Shown here: piece after piece, positions 42,592 through 50,215 of the stretch
Layout: the number at the start of each line of letters is the position of its first letter
Numbering within the stretch: position 1 is the stretch's first letter
Source: Patescibacteria group bacterium
GTDB lineage: Bacteria; Patescibacteriota; Patescibacteriia; Patescibacteriales; Patescibacteriaceae
Assembly (NCBI GenBank): GCA_028704945.1
Contig: JAQWEL010000007.1
Span: 1-59,217, forward strand
DNA length: 59,217 bases
Direction of reading: 5' to 3'
Program-made: the position numbers and the translations under genes
The notes under the pieces: model-generated
What the model saw: the letters and a program-made list of their open reading frames with translations, nothing else
Databases searched by the model: none
Told to the model about the DNA's origin: nothing

Positions 42592-42620
42592 TTGATTTTA
42601 CCCTTATAATTTGGTAAAGT
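42592..42620 (+). promoter_or_regulatory. Candidate promoter for aspS
   Basis: TTGATT (42592-42597), 17 bases, TAAAGT (42615-42620); a perfect TATAAT at 42605-42610 without a good -35 is an alternative. About 40 bases lie between it and the start. Confidence 0.5.
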
Positions 42621-42657
42621 AAGAATATTAAAAGGTTAATAAATTCAATAAAATATT

Positions 42658-44442
42658 ATGTTAAGAACGCATACTTGTGGCCAATTGAATAAAGAAAATG
42701 CTGGCCAGATGGTTGAATTAGCTGGTTGGGTGGCTAGTTATCGTAATTTAGGTGGATTATTGTTTATCGACTTAAGAGATCGCTATGGAATTACTCAATT
42801 AACTTTTAATCCAGCTGAAGTTGAGTTATTTGAGCAAGCTTCTCATGCGCGCTTGGAATGGGTTATTAGAATTAAAGGCAAGGTTAATGCTCGTCCTGAG
42901 AATATGGTTAATAAAGATATGGTAACCGGCGAGATAGAGGTGGCAGTTTTTGAAATTGAAATTTTGAGCAAGGCTGATAATTTACCTTTTCCAATTAATA
43001 ATGAAAAGATTTTGGCCGAAACTTCTGAAACTTTACGTTTGAAATATCGCTTCTTGGATTTGCGACGTCCGAAATTGCAAGCTATGCTAATGAAAAAAGC
43101 AGCTATAATCCAGTTTATGCGCGAGTATTTTATTAAGAATGATTTTGTTGAAATACAGACGCCAATTTTGGCTAATTCCAGCCCGGAAGGAGCTAGGGAT
43201 TTTTTGGTACCTAGTCGGCTTTACCCAGGTAAATTTTATGCTTTGCCTCAAGCCCCTCAACAATTCAAGCAGCTTTTGATGGTGGCCGGTATGGATAAGT
43301 ATTTTCAAGTAGCGCCTTGTTTTAGGGATGAGGACACTAGAGTTGACAGGCACTATGGAGAATTTTATCAGCTTGACATGGAGATGAGTTTTGCTGGACA
43401 AGACGATGTCTTTGCTATTATGGAACCATTTGCTAAAGAAGTGACCGAAAAATTTTCTGACAAAGAATTGATAACGACTGATGGCGAGTATTTTAAGCGT
43501 ATCCCTTGGCGTGAAGCTATGGAAGTTTATGGTTCTGATAAGCCTGATTTACGTTATGATTTAAAGATTAAAGTTGTTTCCGATTTATTTAAAAATACCG
43601 AATTTAGCGTCTTTAAAGAAATTTTAGAGAATAAAGGAGTTATTCATGCTTTAAAGATTGAAGGTGGCGCCACTTTTAGCCGCAAGCAACTTGATGACTT
43701 TGGTGCTTTAGCCAAGAAAAAAGGCTTGGGCGGGCTAGCTCATTTCGCGCTTGATGCTAATGGAGAAGTTAAATCGAGTTTTGCTAAATTTTTAAGTGAG
43801 CAAGAAATTGAAGCGATTAAAAATGAATTTGAATTGAAAAATAGCGACTTGGTATTTTTTGCTAGTGGCGCTTGGTTGAAAGTCTGCCAAGCTTTAGGTG
43901 CTATTCGTATTACTATTGCGAACGAAAAGAAGCTTAATGATAACAAAAAGGCTGCTTGGTGTTGGATTGTTGATTATCCGATGTTTGAAGATTCTGAATT
44001 AGAACCGGGTCGGATTGACTTTGGTCACAACCCATTTTCTATGCCTCAAGGCGGTTTAGAAGCTTTAAATACTAAAGACCCCTTAGATATTTTAGCATAT
44101 CAATACGATTTAGTTTTAAATGGTTTTGAAATAAGCTCCGGCGCTGTCCGCAATCATGAGCCAGAAATCATGTATCGCGCGTTTGAAGTGGCTGGTTATA
44201 CTAAAGATGATGTTGATAATAAATTTGGCGCCATGATTAACGCTTTCAAATTCGGGGCTCCGCCACATGCTGGCAATGCTCCCGGAATTGATCGTTTGAT
44301 CATGGTCTTAAATGATTGGGATTCTATTCGCGATATCTACGCTTTTCCAAAAGATGGCCAAGGTCGCGATGTGATGACTGATAGTCCCTCTGCGGTTGAT
44401 CCAAAACAACTTAATGAGTTGAAGATTAAATTAAACGATTAA
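42658..44442 (+). CDS. aspS: Aspartyl-tRNA synthetase, bacterial type
   Basis: Class II synthetase of 594 aa. The N-terminal OB-fold for anticodon binding (ELAGWVASYRNLGGLLFIDL) comes first. Catalytic motif 2 reads FRDEDTRVDRHYGEFYQLDM, where most bacteria have ADRQPEFTQ. A GAD insertion follows (residues about 290-410), and motif 3 is GIDRLIMVLNDWDSIRD. It charges tRNA-Asp. In the OB-fold the position occupied by His in non-discriminating enzymes is Leu (RNLGG), which would fit a discriminating enzyme, but this is inference. Full length. Confidence 0.95.
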   Translation: MLRTHTCGQLNKENAGQMVELAGWVASYRNLGGLLFIDLRDRYGITQLTFNPAEVELFEQASHARLEWVIRIKGKVNARPENMVNKDMVTGEIEVAVFEIEILSKADNLPFPINNEKILAETSETLRLKYRFLDLRRPKLQAMLMKKAAIIQFMREYFIKNDFVEIQTPILANSSPEGARDFLVPSRLYPGKFYALPQAPQQFKQLLMVAGMDKYFQVAPCFRDEDTRVDRHYGEFYQLDMEMSFAGQDDVFAIMEPFAKEVTEKFSDKELITTDGEYFKRIPWREAMEVYGSDKPDLRYDLKIKVVSDLFKNTEFSVFKEILENKGVIHALKIEGGATFSRKQLDDFGALAKKKGLGGLAHFALDANGEVKSSFAKFLSEQEIEAIKNEFELKNSDLVFFASGAWLKVCQALGAIRITIANEKKLNDNKKAAWCWIVDYPMFEDSELEPGRIDFGHNPFSMPQGGLEALNTKDPLDILAYQYDLVLNGFEISSGAVRNHEPEIMYRAFEVAGYTKDDVDNKFGAMINAFKFGAPPHAGNAPGIDRLIMVLNDWDSIRDIYAFPKDGQGRDVMTDSPSAVDPKQLNELKIKLND

Positions 44443-44447
44443 TTTTT

Positions 44448-44840
44448 ATGAAAGCTGGTTTGATAATTAATGCTGCCAATAAGCATGACCTTGAATATCG
44501 CGAATATATTGCTGGTAAAATCAGGGCGATTGGCGCTGAAGTAGAATATTTAGCAGGGGATAAGTTGGAAAGTATTGACGCTAATGTTTTGGTTGTCATT
44601 TTTGATGGACATAACTTATCCTCAATTGATATAGCGCGTTTAGGCTGGTTCAGACGTTTAGCTGATGAATCTAAGAAATTTCCTAAAAGAATAATTGTTG
44701 GTTATCAATTTGCCAATGGCTCTAATGATGATTTGAAAAAAATTGGCTTATTTGATCACTTAGCTGAAACCGAAATAAACCTGATTTATTGTTTGAAGGA
44801 TTATATTTTTTATTTCAATCAAAACAATAAAAAGAAATAA
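44448..44840 (+). CDS. Hypothetical protein, possibly deoxyribosyltransferase-like
   Basis: Protein of 130 aa with a Rossmann-like alternation. It begins MKAGLIINAANKHDLEYREY and has IFDGHNLSSIDIARLGWFRR followed by PKRIIVGYQFANGS. The DG...S.DIA.LG element recalls nucleoside 2-deoxyribosyltransferases, where Asp and a later Glu act in catalysis. The expected Glu after LG is not evident, so the match may be structural only. It begins five bases after aspS and is probably cotranscribed. Confidence 0.5.
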   Translation: MKAGLIINAANKHDLEYREYIAGKIRAIGAEVEYLAGDKLESIDANVLVVIFDGHNLSSIDIARLGWFRRLADESKKFPKRIIVGYQFANGSNDDLKKIGLFDHLAETEINLIYCLKDYIFYFNQNNKKK

Positions 44841-44885
44841 GTTAGCAATTAAAAATATTTTTTAATTTAAAATAACAGTCCGACC

Positions 44886-44945
44886 AGTTTTCGTGTCGTA
44901 TCTAACGATGCGGACACGAAAAACTTAATGGTTTCTCTATTATTT
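44886..44945 (+). repeat. Copy B of the TTTTCGTGTC structured element
   Basis: AGTTTTCGTGTC (44886-44897) pairs with GACACGAAAA and ACT (44913-44925, one bulge). The loop contains ATC-TAA-CGAT, and TCTCTATTA follows at 44934-44942. The same stem, loop style and tail occur in copy A at 19987-20041. The AT-rich flanks here (AAAATAA/TTATTTT) form only a weak outer stem. Confidence 0.75.
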
Positions 44946-44975
44946 TATATATATATATAATAAATCGCAGCCTTT

Positions 44976-45069
44976 TAAGATCAATAAAATAATGCTTCGC
45001 TTAAGTTTACTCGCTGGACTGAGATCCAGCGAGTAAACTCAATCCGCTTACCATTATTTATTGATCTTA
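44976..45069 (+). repeat. Nested 94-bp palindrome before the DUF5671 gene
   Basis: Outer arms 44976-44994 and 45052-45069 pair except for one extra A (start TAAGATCAATAAA). A perfect 14-bp inner stem GTTTACTCGCTGGA (45005-45018) with TCCAGCGAGTAAAC (45025-45038) has loop CTGAGA. It ends 20 bases before the start at 45090. The region 44841-45089 contains this and copy B only, with no ORF. Confidence 0.8.
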
Positions 45070-45089
45070 GATGAAGCTTCTTAAAACAT

Positions 45090-46022
45090 ATGAATAACAA
45101 TGCCAAGTTTACCTTTTTCTACTTGCTATCTCTGGTCTCTTTAATTTTTACAGCCTTAGGCACGGGTATGATTTTGTTTCAGATTATCAACAAACAGATT
45201 TTTGATGTAGGCGCTGACTACGGCAATTCTTACACTGATGAAGCAATGCGTTTCGGTATCGCTGCTCTCTTTGTAGCGGCGCCGGTTTATTTTTTAATTA
45301 CCAGAGCAATCAACAAGAGCGTTATTAAGGGCGAGCTAGATAAAGAAAGTCCGATTAGGAAATGGTTAACTTACTTTATTTTGTTTATTGCCTCGGTTAC
45401 TGTCTTAAGCTGGGTAATTGGCACTTTAAATGTTTTCTTAAAAGGAGATTTAACGATTAAATTCGCTTTAAAGATGGCCACAGTTTTAATAATTGCTGGA
45501 ACCACTTTCGGCTATTATCTATATGATATCCGCCGAAATGTTGTCGCTAAGGGTGATAAAGCGCTTAGAATTTTTGCTTTTAGCGCTATTGGCGTGGTTG
45601 GCGCCGCCTTTATTGCCAGTTGGTTTTTTGTGGATAGTCCATATTTAGCTAGAGCTAAAAGAATTGATGATATGACCAGCAACGAGTTAAATTCTTTGCA
45701 GGCAAATATTAATGAATATTATAATAGGACTAAAAAATTGCCAGAAAATTTAGAAGCATTACGCAGTGATCAGTCAAATTATGTTGGCGCTGAGTCGTTA
45801 ATCGATTTTAATAATCATCCTTATGGTTATAAGATTATTGATTCGACTCATTATGAACTTTGCGCTGAATTTTTAGCTGATAGCAAATTAGAAACTCGCG
45901 ATAATAGGGTTCAATATAGTTATGCTTATCCACAAACTGCCTGGGAACATAAGGTTGGTGGCGATAATTGTTATGTCCGCGAAGTTAAGCTTGACCAACC
46001 AGCTACGCCTGTTAAATTTTAA
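45090..46022 (+). CDS. DUF5671 family membrane protein
   Basis: Protein of 310 aa. Four to five helices in the first 190 residues (FTFFYLLSLVSLIFTALGTG, RKWLTYFILFIASVTVLSWV, FAFSAIGVVGAAFIASWFFV). The start segment FYLLSLVSLIFTALGTGMILFQIINK is split here only by description and matches DUF5671. The last 110 residues are soluble and resemble a pilin-like globular part (SNELNSLQANINEYYNRTKK), with two Cys that could form a disulphide (ELCAEF, DNCYVR). The role is unknown; DUF5671 proteins are common in CPR genomes. Two palindromic elements lie directly upstream. Confidence 0.75.
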   Translation: MNNNAKFTFFYLLSLVSLIFTALGTGMILFQIINKQIFDVGADYGNSYTDEAMRFGIAALFVAAPVYFLITRAINKSVIKGELDKESPIRKWLTYFILFIASVTVLSWVIGTLNVFLKGDLTIKFALKMATVLIIAGTTFGYYLYDIRRNVVAKGDKALRIFAFSAIGVVGAAFIASWFFVDSPYLARAKRIDDMTSNELNSLQANINEYYNRTKKLPENLEALRSDQSNYVGAESLIDFNNHPYGYKIIDSTHYELCAEFLADSKLETRDNRVQYSYAYPQTAWEHKVGGDNCYVREVKLDQPATPVKF

Positions 46023-46043
46023 TTTTTGATTTGTTATTTAATC

Positions 46044-46052
46044 TGCTATAAT
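46044..46052 (+). promoter_or_regulatory. Extended -10 promoter for scpA
   Basis: TGCTATAAT with TTTGAT 16 bases upstream of the -10 box, 18 bases before the scpA start. Confidence 0.5.
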
Positions 46053-46069
46053 TCTTTTGGCACCAAGCT

Positions 46070-46774
46070 ATGATTATTAAGTTAGAAAAATTTGAAGGAC
46101 CTTTAGCGCTTCTTTTAAAAATGATTGAAGGCGAGGAATTGGATATCACTACTATTAGCTTGGTAAAAATCGCTGATGAATATGTCCAATATATTAAATC
46201 AGCCAAAGATATTGATCCGGAAGAGATCGCTGATTTTTTAGTTGTGGCAGCTAAGCTTTTGCTCATTAAATCTCGCGCGTTATTGCCTTATCTGTATCCA
46301 GAAGAAGATGAAGAAATAGACGATTTTGAAGCTCAGATTAAGATGTATAAAGAATTTTTGGAAGCCGCCAAAGTAATCGAAAAGATGGTCGTTTCGAATC
46401 GCCAAATGTTTGCTCGAGAATTTATTAAAGAATCGTGGTTAAATCGCCAACCGTCTTTTTCTCCGCCGGCTAAAGTTACAACCGAAGCTATGCGGATGAT
46501 TTTTGAAGATGTTATTGCTCGCTCTAAGCCGGCTGAAAAAATTACCGAAGCAACAATTGAAGATCATATCAATATTGAAGATAAAATTAATTATATTAAG
46601 GATATAGTTTCTAAAAAAATTAATTTTTATTTCTCGCATTTTATGAAATCAGCCAAATCGCGGACAGAAGTTATTGTCGGCTTCTTGGCCATCTTAGAGT
46701 TAATGAAACAACGTGATATTATTATTGAGCAAGTTGATTTATTTGGGGAAATAGAAGTGAAATCAAAAATATAA
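46070..46774 (+). CDS. scpA: Segregation and condensation protein A
   Basis: Kleisin subunit of the SMC condensin, 234 aa. The N-terminal domain has KLEKFEGPLALLLKMIEGEE and DITTISLVKIADEYVQYIKS; then AAKLLLIKSRALLPYLYPEE. The C-terminal winged helix has VIVGFLAILELMKQRDIIIE. It bridges SMC heads and binds ScpB. It is immediately followed by scpB. SMC itself is not in the window. Confidence 0.95.
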   Translation: MIIKLEKFEGPLALLLKMIEGEELDITTISLVKIADEYVQYIKSAKDIDPEEIADFLVVAAKLLLIKSRALLPYLYPEEDEEIDDFEAQIKMYKEFLEAAKVIEKMVVSNRQMFAREFIKESWLNRQPSFSPPAKVTTEAMRMIFEDVIARSKPAEKITEATIEDHINIEDKINYIKDIVSKKINFYFSHFMKSAKSRTEVIVGFLAILELMKQRDIIIEQVDLFGEIEVKSKI

Positions 46775-46778
46775 GCAT

Positions 46779-47354
46779 ATGGATATTAAGCAAAAAATAG
46801 AAGCCTTGCTGTTTGTGTCGGCCAAGCCATTGTCTTTAAAACAGTTAGTTGAATTGTCTGAAACCGAAAAAGAAACGGTTGAAAAGGCGGCTGCCGAATT
46901 GATTGAAGATTATAAAAACAATGAACGAGGCATGGCTATTATTGAGAATTCTGGCAAATTACAAATGGTTACTCGTCCAGAATTGGCTGAAATTGTCGCT
47001 AAATTAATCAAGGCTGAAACCTCGGGAGAGTTGACTAGGCCAAGCTTAGAAGCCTTAACGATTATTGCCTATCGTGGGCCGATTACTAAATTTGAGTTAG
47101 ACAAGATTAGGGGAGTAAATTGCGCTATGATTTTGAGAAATCTTTTATTAAGAGGTCTGATTGAGGCTAAAGAGGCTAAAGAGGCAAAAGACGATCAGGA
47201 AACTAAATATTTAGTTACTTTTGATTTTATAAGATTTTTAGGTATTAACGCTATTGAGGAATTGCCTGATTATGAAAAATTAACTGTCGAAGCGGCTGAG
47301 AATTTTGATCAAACTAAAATTAATAATGAGACTAAAAATGATTTAGCAGTTTAG
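46779..47354 (+). CDS. scpB: Segregation and condensation protein B
   Basis: Protein of 191 aa with two winged helices: DIKQKIEALLFVSAKPLSLK and SLEALTIIAYRGPITKFELD followed by IRGVNCAMILRNLLLRGLIE. The ScpB dimer binds the middle of ScpA in the SMC complex. The C-terminal tail is acidic. An imperfect EAKEAKEAKD repeat lies near residue 130. It starts four bases after scpA. Confidence 0.94.
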   Translation: MDIKQKIEALLFVSAKPLSLKQLVELSETEKETVEKAAAELIEDYKNNERGMAIIENSGKLQMVTRPELAEIVAKLIKAETSGELTRPSLEALTIIAYRGPITKFELDKIRGVNCAMILRNLLLRGLIEAKEAKEAKDDQETKYLVTFDFIRFLGINAIEELPDYEKLTVEAAENFDQTKINNETKNDLAV

Positions 47355-47359
47355 AATTT

Positions 47360-48349
47360 ATGAGCATAACTATTATTTTAAATATTTTTTACCTAATTAT
47401 AAAGTGTTTTTTTTCGGGATTATTAGCGGTTATCACCCATTTCGAGATTTTTTATGATTTAGCTATTAATAAGCTTACAAAGCCTTTGATAGAACAACAG
47501 ATTGCTAAATGTTATCCGCCTAAGGATATTGAAAATTTTTCGCCGATACGAGATTTAAGAGATCGCCGATTAGAAGCTCTAAATAATCAGCCGATTGATA
47601 AAGATTACGGCATTAAATTATCAGCCTCGTCGGCTATTGCTATCGATGTTGATGGCAACGAAGAAATTTTTTCTCAACATCCTGATGAAGTTCAATCTAT
47701 CGCTAGTATTACCAAGTTAATGACCTCATTAGTGTTTTTGGATTATAATCCCGGTTGGAATAAGTTTTATACATTCAAAGAAGCAGATAAAAGAAGTGGT
47801 GGGAAAGATTGTTTTTTTGCGGGTGACAAGGTTAGGGTTAAAGATTTATTTTATGCGATGTTAGTTGCTTCTGATAATTCGGCAGTTATTAGTTTGATTA
47901 ATTCCACCGGTTTGACTGAAGGCGAGTTTGTTAAAAAGATGAATGAAAAGGCGCAAGAACTTGGTCTGAACAATACTCATTTTTTTGATCCGACCGGTTT
48001 ACATAATGGCAATGTTTCTACAGCCAGAGAAGTGGCTAAGTTTGCTCGCTTAGCTTTAGAAAAAGAAGAAATACAGACGGCAGTTTTAACTCGTAAATAT
48101 AAATTTGAAACAGAACAAGGCAAGCAGAAAGTTATTTTTAGCACGGACCAGATGTTAAAAAACAATGATTCATTTTATACAATTGAGGGTGGTAAGACTG
48201 GCTATTTGAATAGCGCTGGTTACTGTTTTGTAGGTAAATTCAAGAAAGATGATCAAGAGTTAGTGACAGTCGTTTTAGGGGCAGCCGACAAAGATGCTCG
48301 TTTTGAGGAAACTAAAAAAATGTTAAATTGGGTTTATAAAAACCAATAA
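47360..48349 (+). CDS. Serine-type D-Ala-D-Ala carboxypeptidase (S11)
   Basis: Protein of 329 aa with an N-terminal membrane anchor (IILNIFYLIIKCFFSGLLAV). The three active-site motifs are intact: SITK (116-119), SDN (170-172) and KTG (278-280). The substrate-binding region includes NNTHFFDPTGLHNGN. The enzyme trims the terminal D-Ala of peptidoglycan stem peptides outside the membrane and so limits cross-linking. It is smaller than PBP5, lacking the C-terminal beta domain. It follows scpB by five bases. Confidence 0.92.
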   Translation: MSITIILNIFYLIIKCFFSGLLAVITHFEIFYDLAINKLTKPLIEQQIAKCYPPKDIENFSPIRDLRDRRLEALNNQPIDKDYGIKLSASSAIAIDVDGNEEIFSQHPDEVQSIASITKLMTSLVFLDYNPGWNKFYTFKEADKRSGGKDCFFAGDKVRVKDLFYAMLVASDNSAVISLINSTGLTEGEFVKKMNEKAQELGLNNTHFFDPTGLHNGNVSTAREVAKFARLALEKEEIQTAVLTRKYKFETEQGKQKVIFSTDQMLKNNDSFYTIEGGKTGYLNSAGYCFVGKFKKDDQELVTVVLGAADKDARFEETKKMLNWVYKNQ

Positions 48350-48350
48350 T

Positions 48351-49094
48351 ATGACAAAAAAATTAATCATGGCTAATTGGAAGATGAACCTCGGTTTAAA
48401 AGATTCTATTGCTTTAGCCTCAGCCTATCAAGAAAAATTTAAGAATTTTACTAAAGCCGATGTTGTGGTTTGTCCGTCTGAGTTCGCTTTATCAGGAGTT
48501 TTAAAAGCATTAAAAAAGTCGGTCGCGCTGGGCGCCCAAAATGTTTTTTGGCAGTTGCAAGGCGCTTATACTGGCGAAGTGTCAGCTACTATGTTGGAAG
48601 AATTAGGTTGTCAGTATGTGATTATCGGCCATAGTGAGAGACGTCAATATTTGTCTGAATCTTGCCGTTTGGTTAATTTGAAACTCAAAAGTGTTTTAGG
48701 GAATACTAAAATTACCCCCGTTGTCTGTGTTGGGGAAAACTTAGCTAAAAGAAAGGCCAATAGCCACATCACTTTTGTTTCCGGCCAGATTAAACGGGCT
48801 TTAGCTGGAGTTAAATTTGATGAACGATTAGTGATTGCTTATGAGCCAATCTGGGCTATAGGCACAGGCGTTTCAGCTACTACTGCTGATGCTCAAGAAA
48901 TGCATGCCGCCATCAGAAGTGTTTTAAAACGGTTATATAAAGAAAAAGGGGACAATATTAGGATTTTATATGGTGGCAGCGTGAGTGCCCTTAATGCCAA
49001 AGAGCTCTTAAAAACACCTAATGTTGACGGTTTATTGGTCGGCGGAGCCAGTTTAAAAATTAATGATTTTGGAAAAATCGTTAATTCAGCCTAA
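48351..49094 (+). CDS. tpiA: Triosephosphate isomerase
   Basis: Protein of 247 aa that interconverts dihydroxyacetone phosphate and glyceraldehyde-3-phosphate in glycolysis. Catalytic residues are in place: Asn9 and Lys11 (MANWKMN), His94 (IIGHSERRQY), Glu165 (AYEPIWAIGTG). Phosphate-binding loops GGSVSALNAKELL and GLLVGGASL end the barrel. It starts one base after the carboxypeptidase stop. With the gpm gene at the right edge it shows that lower glycolysis is retained. Confidence 0.97.
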   Translation: MTKKLIMANWKMNLGLKDSIALASAYQEKFKNFTKADVVVCPSEFALSGVLKALKKSVALGAQNVFWQLQGAYTGEVSATMLEELGCQYVIIGHSERRQYLSESCRLVNLKLKSVLGNTKITPVVCVGENLAKRKANSHITFVSGQIKRALAGVKFDERLVIAYEPIWAIGTGVSATTADAQEMHAAIRSVLKRLYKEKGDNIRILYGGSVSALNAKELLKTPNVDGLLVGGASLKINDFGKIVNSA

Positions 49095-49098
49095 AAAC

Positions 49099-49126
49099 TT
49101 GATTTTTTTGGCTAATATACTATAAT
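49099..49126 (+). promoter_or_regulatory. Promoter for the TPR gene
   Basis: TTGATT (49099-49104), 16 bases, TATAAT (49121-49126), only six bases before the ATG at 49133; the mRNA would be leaderless or nearly so. Confidence 0.6.
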
Positions 49127-49132
49127 AATGCC

Positions 49133-49996
49133 ATGATTTATTTTGTTTCTTTAGGCCTTGTTTTGGCTGGAATAATCATAATTTTTATCATTATTAGCAA
49201 GAAATTTTCTCTTCTTGCTTCTATTGATTTAAACCAAATTGCTCGCGAAAAACAGGCTGAAGTTAAAAAAAGAATCATAAATGAGAAATTTAAGCGTAAT
49301 ATAAATATCTTTTTTAGCAAGGTTTTTACCTTAGTTAAGCCAATTTTTTCTATTATTGCCAAAATTTTTAATTTACTTTACAATAAGCTTGTTAATTTAA
49401 AAGCCAATTACGACGATGAAAATTCACGTCTAAGCGAGGATGCCGGCAGCAGGCTCGCTGTTTTATTTGCTGAAGCAGAAGATTTTGCCCATAAAAGCGA
49501 GTTGGCCAAGGCAGAAAGCAAGTACATCGAAATTATCGGTTTAGATAGCAAGAATTTAAGAGCTTTTCAGGCTTTAGGCGATTTATATTATGATCGAGGC
49601 AATTATCAGGAGGCCGAGCAAACCCTTGAGCATGGTATTAAATTATTAGAACAGAAAAAGCGTTTTGATCGAAATATTAAACCCTTAGATGTGGCTAAAG
49701 CTTATTTTAGCTTAGGTTTAGTTGCATCAGCTATGTCTGATAATTTAAAATCTTTGGCTAATATTAAGAAATCTTTAGAGATTGAGCCAAATAATCCTAG
49801 GTATCTTGATAAAGCTTGCGAAGTATGTTTAAATCTTAAGGACAGTGTTAGCGCTTTAGAATATTGCCGTAAATTAGAAAAAGCTAATCCTTCTAATAAA
49901 AAATTAAAGGAATTTAAAGATAAGATTAAGGAATTAGCTGAAGAGACTGATAATTTGCGTACCGCGTCTAGTATTAACGAGTCATCAGAACAATAA
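49133..49996 (+). CDS. Membrane-anchored TPR protein
   Basis: Protein of 287 aa. N-terminal helix (FVSLGLVLAGIIIIFIIISK), then a basic linker (KRIINEKFKRN) and a second hydrophobic stretch around residue 75. Three or four tetratricopeptide repeats fill the C-terminal half, for example KAESKYIEIIGLDSKNLRAF, GDLYYDRGNYQEAEQTLEHG and SLANIKKSLEIEPNNPRYLD. TPR proteins act as assembly scaffolds, often in envelope or pilus machines. The partner is unknown. The tRNA-Thr locus begins right behind its stop. Confidence 0.8.
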   Translation: MIYFVSLGLVLAGIIIIFIIISKKFSLLASIDLNQIAREKQAEVKKRIINEKFKRNINIFFSKVFTLVKPIFSIIAKIFNLLYNKLVNLKANYDDENSRLSEDAGSRLAVLFAEAEDFAHKSELAKAESKYIEIIGLDSKNLRAFQALGDLYYDRGNYQEAEQTLEHGIKLLEQKKRFDRNIKPLDVAKAYFSLGLVASAMSDNLKSLANIKKSLEIEPNNPRYLDKACEVCLNLKDSVSALEYCRKLEKANPSNKKLKEFKDKIKELAEETDNLRTASSINESSEQ

Positions 49997-50004
49997 TATA
50001 ATTT

Positions 50005-50049
50005 GCCGTCTTAGCTTCCGCCAGAGGCGGACAGGCAGTCGTAGAGCAC
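50005..50049 (+). pseudogene. Broken 5' copy of tRNA-Thr with palindromic insert
   Basis: The first 12 tRNA bases (GCCGTCTTAGCT) and the later GTAGAGCAC are present. The D-loop bases CAGTTG of the intact gene are replaced by 24 bases (50017-50040) that begin with a TCCGCC-AGA-GGCGGA hairpin. The duplicated part extends upstream: 22 bases at 49995-50016 recur exactly at 50050-50071. The copy cannot make a tRNA. Confidence 0.85.
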
Positions 50050-50059
50050 AATATAATTT

Positions 50060-50135
50060 GCCGTCTTAGCTCAGTTGGTAGAGCACCACCATGGTAAGGT
50101 GGGGGTCTCGGGTTCAAGTCCCGAAGACGGCTCCA
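50060..50135 (+). tRNA. tRNA-Thr(GGT)
   Basis: Cloverleaf of 76 bases: acceptor GCCGTCT/AGACGGC, D-stem GCTC/GAGC, anticodon stem CCACC/GGTGG with loop ATGGTAA (anticodon GGT), T-arm TCGGG-TTCAAGT-CCCGA, discriminator T and encoded CCA (50133-50135). It reads ACC and ACT codons. An intrinsic terminator follows. Confidence 0.95.
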
Positions 50136-50137
50136 GC

Positions 50138-50168
50138 AAACATCCTATTTAAAAGGATGTTTTTGTTT
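50138..50168 (+). terminator. Intrinsic terminator of tRNA-Thr
   Basis: ACATCCT (50140-50146) pairs with AGGATGT (50154-50160), followed by TTTTTGTTTT. Confidence 0.85.
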
Positions 50169-50191
50169 TTTGATTTAAAAAATGGTATAAT
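50163..50191 (+). promoter_or_regulatory. Promoter for the GerMN/SIMPL pair
   Basis: TTGTTT (50163-50168), 17 bases, TATAAT (50186-50191). The -35 box lies in the T-tract of the preceding tRNA terminator, an economical overlap. Confidence 0.65.
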
Positions 50192-50215
50192 CTAAATTAT
50201 TAATAATATTGGTCT

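Noticed and set aside
49997-50057. TATAAT three bases before both tRNA-Thr copies as the tRNA promoter
   Set aside because: The second is too close to the tRNA 5' end to give a complete transcript. The first could serve the intact copy but has no convincing -35 box.
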